Assembly: GCA_016124975.1 (NCBI GenBank)
Contig: WGMP01000009.1
Span: 62,001-126,000 of the forward strand
Direction of reading: 5' to 3'
Length of the DNA: 64,000 nt
From: Phycisphaera sp.
GTDB taxonomy: Bacteria > Planctomycetota > Phycisphaerae > Phycisphaerales > SM1A02
The position numbers were made by a program, and so were the translations under genes. Below are positions 7,394-14,885 of the stretch, in pieces (positions within the stretch are counted from its first letter, which is position 1; every line of letters starts with the position of its first letter). Under the pieces are notes generated by a model. It saw only the letters and a list, made by a program, of their open reading frames with translations. It was not told the DNA's origin and did no database searches.

Positions 7394-10300
7394 GCGGGCG
7401 CGGCAGCGGTCGCCGCCGCGAGGCGCGTGCGGCGCGGAACCGAGTCGAGCAGGAACACCTCCCCCGCCGCGTCGACGACAAGCAGCGCGCGGCCGCCGTC
7501 GATCCACTCGAGAAGCCGGACAGGGCGCGTGCAGAGCGGCGCGGTCGCGAGGCGCTCGGCGCGCTCGATGTCCCAGAAACGGATGCGCGTGTCCATGCCT
7601 GCGCTCGCAAGCATGCGGCCATCGGGCGCGAGCGCAAGGGCGTGCGCCGCGTCGGTGTGGCCGACGAGGGCGGCCGCGAAGTCGTCGATCGCGCGGCCAA
7701 GCGTCTGCGCGTCGCCCCGATGCGAGACGAGGATCGTTCCCGACAGCTGCGGGAGGAACCAGCGCCCGTTGATCCGCCAGATCCGCACGGCGCCCGCCGT
7801 ATCGGCCGTCCGCGCAACGATCGCGCCCGAGCCGTCGACCGAGAGGAGCGAGCGCGTCGAGAAGCGCGTAAAGACGAGCGGCGCGCGGCGCGCGGCGTAG
7901 CTCGCGTCGTGGCCGTTCGCGGAGGGCTCGACGCGGCCCGTGGCGCGCACCGTGCCGTCGAGCGCGACGATGTGGATCTCGCCCTCAGAGACGAGCGTGA
8001 GTTCGTCGCCCGCAGGGTCCCACGCAAGCTCGCGGCGCCCGCGCGGGGGAATCGCCGCCGTGACGCGCGTCCCGTCGACGAGCGAGAGGATCTCAAGTCC
8101 CGCGTCGCTCCACGCGGCGACGCGGGCGCCGCCCTCGCTGAAGGCGATGGTTCCCGCGGGCGAGGCGATCGAATGCGCGGTGCGCGTCCACGAGCCTCGC
8201 GTGATCTCGAGATCCCAGATGCCGCCGTCGCCTGCGGCCACCCGCAACGCGGGCGACGCGCCGTCGCGGTCGACCACCGCGAATGCGCGCGGAAGACCGA
8301 GCGGAAACGGCTCGGGCCTCGTGGCCCACGCAGAGCCCGGCCCGAATCGCACGACCTTGAGCCCCATGTTCGCGACAAGCGATCCGTCGGGCCTGAACGC
8401 CGCGAACCACGCGGGGCGTGGTGAAGCGTGCCGTGGCTCTTTCGCCACGGTTCGCCGCCGCCCACGGCGGGAATCCCGAGCTCGAGTACGCGGCCTCCGC
8501 GGGTCGCAGCGGCGACACGCGCACCGTCCGCCGCGAAGTCGATCGACCAGATGTCGTGGCCGAGCTCTGCGACGAGGCGCTGCGCTCCCGTGCGCGCGTC
8601 GAGGACGACGAGGCGACCCGTGGCCTCGCCGACCGCAAGAAGCGAGCCGTCGCGCGAGAGCGCGGTCGCCCCGGCGCGCGCCGCAGTCGACGCAAGCCAC
8701 GGAGGATCCGCGCGCTGCGGCGGGCCGCTCTCGGGCACCTCGAACGCAGCGAGGGCGAATGCGCCGCCGACGACATAGGCGCGGCCCTCGCCCGTCCAGG
8801 CGAGCGAGCGGGCCATGCCGTTCGAAACGATGCTTGGTGCGGACGCGACCGCGCCATCGGCGAGGGTGATGCTCGAGAGCACCCCTGGCGAAGAGAGTGC
8901 GAGAAGCCGTGCGCCGTCGCGCGAGACGGCGAGCCCGCGCACGAGCCCGCCGATCGCGGCGATCCTGCGCGCCTCGAGCGTGCGCGGCCACGCGGCGGGG
9001 TCGTCGCCGAGCGCACCGACATCGATCTCGACGATCTCTCCCGCATGGCTGCCCGCGTAGACGCGCGCGCCGTCCCGCGAGAACGCCGTCGCCCAGAAGC
9101 TCTTCTCGCCGCTCCGCGCCAGGGCGAAGACGCCCGTTGCGAGATCGACGACCGCGATCTGTCCGCCGTCGCCACCGACCGCGACGCGCGTCCCGTCGGG
9201 CGAGAGCGCGCCGCCGACGAGATGCCCGATGTCGGGCGCGACGGGCTCCGCCGCGGCGTCGTCGAGGAGCCGCGCGACCATGCCTGCAAGGACAGGATGC
9301 GGCGACGGGTCCATCCGCTCGAGCGCCGCCGTCGCCTCGCGGACATCGCCTTCGCTCGCCGCCGCCATGGCCGTCACCATCTCCGCGGCGACCGAGCGGC
9401 GACGCGCGGCGTCGAGCGCGACGACCGACACGGCAAGCGACGCCGCGAGCGAAAGGACGGCGACCGCGACCGCGCCCAGCGCGAGCGGATGGCGCCGCGT
9501 CGTGCGCGCGAGGCGCTCGAGGGGCGAGTCCGTGCGCGCGCCCACCGCACGGCCATCGGCGAAGGCGCGCAGGTCGTCGGCCAGCGCGCCCATGCTCGAG
9601 TAGCGGCGCTCGCGGTCGATGGCCATGGCCTTCATGACGATCGCCGAGAGATCCGCGCCGATGCGCGAGTCGACCGCGCGTGGCGCGGGCGGCGCGCGGC
9701 CTGCAAGCGCCGGATGCGCCGCGAGGGCGCGTGGGCCCGCAAGGTCGCGCGGAAGCTCGTAGGCTCGACGGCCGACGAGCGCTTCGTAGAGGATCAGGCC
9801 GATCGCGTGGATGTCGACGCGTGCGTCGAGGTCCTCGTCGGGCGCGCGCGCGCCGTCGCCCGCACCATTCCCGCGGCCATCGGCGGCGCCCAGCTGCTCG
9901 GGCGCCATGTAGGCGGGCGTGCCGATGAGCACGGCGCGCGGCGCGTCGTGCACGCCCTCCTCGGGCGACGAAGCGAGCCTCGCGATGCCGAAGTCGATGA
10001 CCCGCGGCCGCCCCTCGCCGTCGACAAGGATGTTCGACGGCTTGAGGTCGCGGCGCACGATGCCGCGGTTGTGCCTGTGCTGGAGCGCGTCGCAGACGAG
10101 CGCGAACTGCAGCGCGATCGCTCGCGCATCGGCGTGCGTCTCGCGCGACCACGCGATGACATCGCGCGCGTCGGGCACGCGCTCCATCACGATGAAGGGA
10201 AGCGCCCGCGCGCCGCGCGGTTCGATTCCCGAGGCGTAGAGGCGGGCGATCGCGGGGTGCTCGAGGCGGGCGAGCGCCGCTGCCTCGGCGCGGAAGCGCA

Positions 10301-10688
10301 CGAGGTCGCGTGGCCGCGCGCGCTCGGAGCGAAGGATCTTCACGGCCACGGCGCGCGGAGGCTCGAGCTGGCGCGCCGCGAACACGGTGCCGATTCCGCC
10401 GCGCCCGAGCACGGACTCGAGCACGCAGCCGCCGATCGATTCGCCGAGGGCGGGCTCCTCGCGCGCGGCCTGCGTCTCGCGTGCGCCGTGCAGCTCGCGT
10501 GCATCCTGCACATCGGCCCCGTCGATCAACTCAGGGTCGGGAAGTGCAGCGAGCAGCGACCGCAGCTCCGCGGCGCGCGCGGGTTCCCGCGCGGCGATGT
10601 CGGCAAGCATCTCCGCGCGGCGACCGGCCTCCGCGCGAAGAAGGCGGTCGAGCGTGTCCGCAAGCTCCTCTTCGCCGCCCGCGCTCAC
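7375..10688 (-). CDS. Serine/threonine protein kinase with C-terminal WD40 propeller, interrupted by a frameshift
   Basis: Read through one frameshift this is about 1104 residues. Kinase domain about 88-390: glycine loop LGRGGIGTVF, AVKIL (Lys117), catalytic loop VRRDLKPSN (Asp214; Arg212 replaces the usual HRD His), VIDFG (Asp232) and YMAPEQ. One membrane segment lies at about 401-425, followed by WD40-type repeats to the C-terminus. The frame is lost at a four-G run (plus strand 8413-8416): adding one G restores HHAPAWFAAFRPDGS and links both halves perfectly. A gene caller could instead report an unbroken frame ending at 7335, whose last roughly 350 residues would be nonsense. The GTG start at 10688 overlaps the sigma-factor stop (GTGA), so the two are translationally coupled. 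Whether the shift is a sequencing error or a real mutation cannot be told here. Confidence 0.8.
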
Positions 10689-11314
10689 GCGCCTTCTCCG
10701 TCGGCGAGCGCGCGCCTGAGCCACGCCCGCCCGAGGTTCCAGTGCTTCGACACCGTGCGGGGGGCGATGCCGAGGATCTCGGCGGTCTGTTCGAGCGAGA
10801 GGCCGACCATGTACCGCATCCATACGACATGCGCGGTCTGGGGCGCATCGCGCTCGAGGGCCTCCATCGCGGCCGCGAGGCGCGGCGTCCACTCCGCGAG
10901 CGCGCGGCCGGGGTCGTCGAGCGGTTCAAACGAGGGAAGGTCGCCGCCGAGCCTCGCGAGGTCGTCGAGAGAATGCGCGCCGCGCGCGCCGCCGCGCTTG
11001 AGGCGCGTGGTCGAGCGGCGCCAGTCGATGAGGAACTGCCCCATCGCGCGCGCGGCGGAACCGAAGAAGTGGGCGCGGTTCTCCCTCGCGGGGGTGCGCC
11101 CGCCTTTGTCGCACTTCAGGAAGGCCTCGTGGACGATCGTCGTCGCCCCTGGAATCGCGGGTGCCGTGCCGCCGCGCCCCTCCGCACGCAGGGCGCGCGC
11201 GATTCCGTGCAGTTCGTCGTAGACCCGCTCCCACAGCAACTCGCGCGCCTCGTCGTCCCCCGACGAGGCGCGGCGCAGGACCTCCGTGAGATCGCCCGCG
11301 GTCCGACCGTTCAT
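10685..11314 (-). CDS. ECF-type RNA polymerase sigma factor
   Basis: 209 residues with sigma-70 region 2 (about 10-90, including TTIVHEAFLK, NRAHFFGSAARAM and FLIDWRR) and region 4 (about 135-195, including VWMRYMVGLSLEQTAEILGI and a recognition helix around TVSKHW). The pattern VHEA...ENRAHFF...ARAM matches the planctomycete-expanded ECF group often encoded next to protein kinases. The ATG at 11314 is preferred over the GTG at 11320 because TACCGT sits exactly 6 nt upstream of it. It forms an operon with the kinase (4-nt overlap); the kinase probably controls its activity, by inference from context. Confidence 0.88.
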   Translation of the reverse strand: MNGRTAGDLTEVLRRASSGDDEARELLWERVYDELHGIARALRAEGRGGTAPAIPGATTIVHEAFLKCDKGGRTPARENRAHFFGSAARAMGQFLIDWRRSTTRLKRGGARGAHSLDDLARLGGDLPSFEPLDDPGRALAEWTPRLAAAMEALERDAPQTAHVVWMRYMVGLSLEQTAEILGIAPRTVSKHWNLGRAWLRRALADGEGA

Positions 11315-11320
11315 GGCCAC

Positions 11321-11326
11321 ACGGTA
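11321..11326 (-). promoter_or_regulatory. -10-like box TACCGT, 6 nt before the sigma-factor ATG
   Basis: TACCGT followed by GTGGCC and the ATG at 11314. The spacing supports the ATG rather than the GTG at 11320 as start and suggests a leaderless sigma-kinase transcript. Confidence 0.45.
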
Positions 11327-11365
11327 CCACGCGAGGAGGGCGACGAGTTTCGCGCGGGAAGCCCG

Positions 11366-12166
11366 CTACTCGACCGAGTAGTCGAGCGTCACCACCACGC
11401 GCGCGGTCTTCTCGATCGTGGAGGTGTCGTACTCGCCGCTCCACTCGCTCGAACTCGTCGAGCCGCGCGCGAGGATGTGGAAGACGCCCTGCGAGGCGCT
11501 CGCGAGCTTGCCGATCGAGTTGCCAGAGCCGCGCGCGAGGGTCTGCGCGCGCTCGAAGGCATTCGCGGTGGCCTTCTCGAGGAGCTCCATCTTCGACTCC
11601 TCGAGCGTGCTGACCTTGAAGACAGGATCGCCACTTTCGACCTCGACGCCTTGCTTGATGAGTGCGGTGGCATCGTTGGCGATTTGCCGGACAACATGCA
11701 CATCGGGCGATGTGAACACCAAGCCTTGGGTGAGCACATAGGCCTCGACATCGTTCGTCGCGTTTCCTTGTGCATCACGCCTCATATTGCGCGACATCGA
11801 GACGCTTCCAATCGTGATGCGATCGTTGCTGATACCGGCGCTGATGACGAACGCCCGCAGCGCGTCCATCGATCGCTCAAGCGCCGCGTACGACTCTGGC
11901 AGCGTCGACGCCCGCGCGCGCACGGTGCCTTGCCACGTACCGCGATCGCTGGTGAGATCCATCTCCGCAACACCCTTCACACGAATCGAGTTGTCCTGGC
12001 GCATGGTGCGCAGCGCGCTTCCAAGCCGCTCGCTGGCACCGAGCACCCCGAACGCCAGCGCCGCGCCGAGAAGGAAGAGGCCTGCACCAGGCTTTCCCAT
12101 CCACGCGGCGACGCGCGCGACCAGACCACCATCCATGCCATTCTCTGAAGAAACTTTTTCCGACAT
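11366..12166 (-). CDS. SIMPL (DUF541) domain protein, membrane-anchored
   Basis: 266 residues. A short cytoplasmic N-terminus is followed by one hydrophobic anchor (about 27-47, GAGLFLLGAALAFGVLG). The rest is a SIMPL/DUF541 domain beginning IRVKGVAEMDLTSDRGTW and containing the usual DRITIGSVS segment and a C-terminal TARVVVTLDYSVE. Members are periplasmic or outer-surface proteins of uncertain function. The start is the ATG at 12166, with a good Shine-Dalgarno (GGAGG, 4 nt spacing). It lies on the same strand as the sigma/kinase operon but has its own candidate promoter (12269-12296). Confidence 0.87.
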   Translation of the reverse strand: MSEKVSSENGMDGGLVARVAAWMGKPGAGLFLLGAALAFGVLGASERLGSALRTMRQDNSIRVKGVAEMDLTSDRGTWQGTVRARASTLPESYAALERSMDALRAFVISAGISNDRITIGSVSMSRNMRRDAQGNATNDVEAYVLTQGLVFTSPDVHVVRQIANDATALIKQGVEVESGDPVFKVSTLEESKMELLEKATANAFERAQTLARGSGNSIGKLASASQGVFHILARGSTSSSEWSGEYDTSTIEKTARVVVTLDYSVE

Positions 12167-12268
12167 GACGCCTCCCTGCCGCCGATGGCACGACGCAACG
12201 CGAAGCCCGCGCAACCGTGCGCGTGCGTTTCCCACCGCGTGCGTGTGTGTAAGCCAACCGACGGCGAA

Positions 12269-12296
12269 AGGGTACGCTTTATGCGGTGACTGTCAA
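12269..12296 (-). promoter_or_regulatory. Candidate sigma-70 promoter for the SIMPL gene
   Basis: On the minus strand a perfect TTGACA (12296-12291) is followed after 16 nt by TACCCT (12274-12269). It lies about 103 nt before the ATG, consistent with a conventional leader carrying the gene's Shine-Dalgarno. Confidence 0.4.
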
Positions 12297-12340
12297 TCCC
12301 GGGCCAGCCCGATTTGGTGGTGCCTCGCACCGTTTCCGCC

Positions 12341-12973
12341 TCACGCGCGCCGTCGAGGCCGCCGCGCGCCCGCCAGCAGCCAAATCACGCACAGCCCACC
12401 CGCAGGCGCGGGCACGATCTGGGTGAACATGATCTGCGTGCCGTAATGTGGAAGGCTCCAGTTGAAGCTGTACACCTGATCGAACGCCACCGTGCTCATG
12501 AAGCCGTAGAACTTGGTTGCCGGCCACGGATCCGGTGGATCGGGAAACCACTGGAACGAACCTACGATCGCGCCCTGGTTCAGCAGGATGAGCGTCTGCG
12601 GCTGGTAGTACAGCCACTGCTGCGCGAAGGCGTTGATCGGCGTCGAGAAGGTGTAGATCGAGTCGGCGGTGCTGGCAAACACCGTCGTGCCCAAGGGGAC
12701 GCCCAGCGCGTAGGCGACATCCTCGTACCCGAGCCCGAGCGAAAGGCCACCGAGGACGACCGACTGCAGGCCACTTCCGGCAAACGCGCCTTGCGGGAAC
12801 GCCGGCGGAATGTCGGGGACGCCGATCGTGGTGGTCGCGCCCGCGGCTGCGCGCCACGAAGCCTCGTCGGTGAACTGCGTGATCGACGCCGATGCGCCGG
12901 CGGACCACACGCCTGCCGCGGCCAGCCCGACGGCAGAGTGACGACTCAGTGCGCTGCAGATGGCTCCCATCAT
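12341..12973 (-). CDS. Secreted protein with PEP-CTERM-like C-terminal tag
   Basis: 210 residues with an N-terminal signal region (about 8-32, ending in AGASASI) and a C-terminal tripartite tag: VPAP, a hydrophobic stretch (AGGLCVIWLLAGA) and an arginine cluster (RRPRRRA). This architecture matches PEP-CTERM/VPxP sorting signals processed by exosortase-like systems; none is in this window. The middle (SITQFTDEASWRAAAG) is typical of PEP-CTERM proteins and has no assignable enzymatic role. The ATG at 12973 overlaps the upstream gene's TGA (ATGA) and has an AAGGAGG Shine-Dalgarno 9 nt upstream, so the two secreted proteins form an operon. Confidence 0.7.
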   Translation of the reverse strand: MMGAICSALSRHSAVGLAAAGVWSAGASASITQFTDEASWRAAAGATTTIGVPDIPPAFPQGAFAGSGLQSVVLGGLSLGLGYEDVAYALGVPLGTTVFASTADSIYTFSTPINAFAQQWLYYQPQTLILLNQGAIVGSFQWFPDPPDPWPATKFYGFMSTVAFDQVYSFNWSLPHYGTQIMFTQIVPAPAGGLCVIWLLAGARRPRRRA

Positions 12974-14727
12974 TGGTCGATGCCTCCTTCGTTTGCGACA
13001 CTCCAGATGACCCGGTCGAAGAGTTCGCGAAGCTCCTGCGGGACTTGCGCCGCCCACTCTCTGTAGGTCGCGACGTCTACGAGACCGACATACTGAATCG
13101 AGAAGTCAAGGGATGCCCTCGCGCCAACCGCCAGGGCCTCGGGCACCTCAGAAGCATCGCCCAAGTTCGCGCAACTGCAAGTCGAATCCCAGTTGTTCAG
13201 AATCTCAGCAAGATCTTGTGAGTCGACCACGCCATCAATGTTGAGATCGGCCAGCGGCTCACAGCCGGTGCCACCGGTCGGGCACCAGTTGCCAAGAAGA
13301 ATCGCAAGATCCGGCGCACCAATGGTCCCGTCGTGATTGAGGTCGCCAACGCACCGCATTGGCACCGCCCTCAGAACGACCGGCACGGTTCGCGAACCCG
13401 CCGGAGTGGTGACCGTGGCTGCCCCGGCCATGTCGCCTCTCCGATTGACTCCGAACAGTTCGGTCACAACGATCGACCCGACGGTGGACTGAATGGGCGA
13501 GACCAGATCGTTCACGTCGCGGTAGGTCCATGAATCCGTCGACCAGTTCGATCCCATCGAGTCGGGCCGAAACCAGACTCGACCCCGCGCCGCCACCTCG
13601 GGTCGGTAACGGCCGACTGCGAACCGGCCGGACTCGAGGCCGCAGTCCCATTCAGCCGTAGACGCGACGGCGTACGCGCGCGACCCCTTGAGTCCATGAC
13701 CGCCGATGTCTTCCGGCGGAAGCAGGCCTCCGTCGGCATCCGCGTTCGGACGCCAGAACAACGCGAGCTCATGCCCGGAACTCCAGGAATCGAGCCCGGA
13801 TCCAACGGCGGTCCCATCGCCGAGCACGGCGTCGATGAGAGTTTCCCCGATCGTCGCGGACGACGGATCCGGATCGAAGTGCCGCGCAAACCCGATGAGG
13901 CTGCTCGCGTCACCGATCATCCAACCCCGTGCCGACCGAATCCATGTGGGACAGTTCTCAAGCACGCCAGCGAGCGCGGTGGCGGAAGCAGAAATCGCGC
14001 GCACCTCGGCGCGTGCAGAGTCTGCAAGCTCCCATCGATAGTCGGCCGCACCGGGATCTGAAGGCTGCAATCGAACCGCCGACGCGGCGGTGCGCTGGGG
14101 AGTGAACGGCGACGAGCCGCAGTTGATGGAAGACCGGAACGCGCCCCCAGCCCATGGAGACGCGCCAGCGGCAACCGATCGAAACCGACCATAGCCCCCT
14201 TGGGCGTACGAGACGAAATCGGGCAGGGACGGCGGCGCCACGACAGCAACCGACGCGCCCGTCGACTGGACCAGCCGCCAGACGGCGGCACGCTCGCCCG
14301 GTCTTACAAAGTCGAACTCCGAAAAGTCATCTGCCCCAGCCGCGCCGACGATGACGCCCGCGTCGTTCGCTGCATAGGCCACGGTGCCGCCCGATCCGCT
14401 CGTCGGAAGAAGCTGAAACGACCCAAGCCCGAGGCCAAGGTCAGTCGTCCGATCCCGGAGCGCGTACACGAAGGCTCGCGGCACTCCGCCATCCTTGACT
14501 CGCCCCACAACGACTCCGTGATCCGTGATCGCGTAGGCGGCGTTCGCCTCATGGTCCTGCTGGTCGAGGCCAAGCACCGTCACCTCAAAGTGATGCACGC
14601 CGCCAACTGGGCCTTCCGGAGGGGACTGCGCTTCGGCCACGCCTCCTCCGACGAGGGCGGCCATCACGACGAACGCCCAGACCCGATCAACTCCGTTTGC
14701 CGATTTGCCGATTTGCCGATTTGCCAT
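12970..14727 (-). CDS. Secreted HAF-repeat/dockerin-like protein
   Basis: 585 residues. A signal segment (about 17-35, WAFVVMAALVGGGVAEA) is followed by repeats of the HAF type (AYAITDHGVVVGRV, AYAANDAGVIVGAA), then a dockerin-like module with two calcium-loop halves (DLNHDGTIGAPDLAILLGNW and DLNIDGVVDSQDLAEILNNW) and about 80 residues with no recognised domain. No enzymatic motif is seen; a surface structural or attachment role is likely. The first codons are made of an 8-bp tandem repeat (14701-14724). A Shine-Dalgarno (GGAG) precedes the ATG at 14727, and a TACATT box lies upstream at 14750-14755. Codon third positions look less GC-rich than in neighbouring genes, by eye only. Confidence 0.75.
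   Translation of the reverse strand: MANRQIGKSANGVDRVWAFVVMAALVGGGVAEAQSPPEGPVGGVHHFEVTVLGLDQQDHEANAAYAITDHGVVVGRVKDGGVPRAFVYALRDRTTDLGLGLGSFQLLPTSGSGGTVAYAANDAGVIVGAAGADDFSEFDFVRPGERAAVWRLVQSTGASVAVVAPPSLPDFVSYAQGGYGRFRSVAAGASPWAGGAFRSSINCGSSPFTPQRTAASAVRLQPSDPGAADYRWELADSARAEVRAISASATALAGVLENCPTWIRSARGWMIGDASSLIGFARHFDPDPSSATIGETLIDAVLGDGTAVGSGLDSWSSGHELALFWRPNADADGGLLPPEDIGGHGLKGSRAYAVASTAEWDCGLESGRFAVGRYRPEVAARGRVWFRPDSMGSNWSTDSWTYRDVNDLVSPIQSTVGSIVVTELFGVNRRGDMAGAATVTTPAGSRTVPVVLRAVPMRCVGDLNHDGTIGAPDLAILLGNWCPTGGTGCEPLADLNIDGVVDSQDLAEILNNWDSTCSCANLGDASEVPEALAVGARASLDFSIQYVGLVDVATYREWAAQVPQELRELFDRVIWSVANEGGIDQ
14701..14724 (-). repeat. 8-bp tandem repeat (three perfect copies) directly after a start codon
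   Basis: CGATTTGC occurs three times in a row, with a degenerate fourth copy at 14695-14700. It encodes residues 2-10 of the HAF/dockerin-like protein. Eight is not a multiple of three, so gain or loss of a unit would shift the frame just after the ATG. Confidence 0.8.
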
Positions 14728-14749
14728 TACTCCAACCCTTTCGGCAACG

Positions 14750-14755
14750 AATGTA
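14750..14755 (-). promoter_or_regulatory. -10-like box TACATT upstream of the HAF/dockerin gene
   Basis: TACATT lies 22 nt before the ATG at 14727. This gene has a Shine-Dalgarno, so here the box would give a short leader instead of a leaderless message. Confidence 0.3.
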
Positions 14756-14885
14756 TCCCGCCTCGGAATGGCCTGCAACTGCGACACCGACTTTTTGGCG
14801 AAATGCCTGCGCGTGAGGTTCGGACGAGCTTCACCGCACGGCCGCAAGGGGCTTCACCATCCGTGCCAGACGCAGCCCCTCGTCA

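Noticed and set aside
7335-8410. Continuation of the kinase frame to a stop at 7335
   Set aside because: Past position 8410 that frame is Arg/Ser-rich nonsense, while the neighbouring frame carries WD40 patterns up to the stop at 7375.
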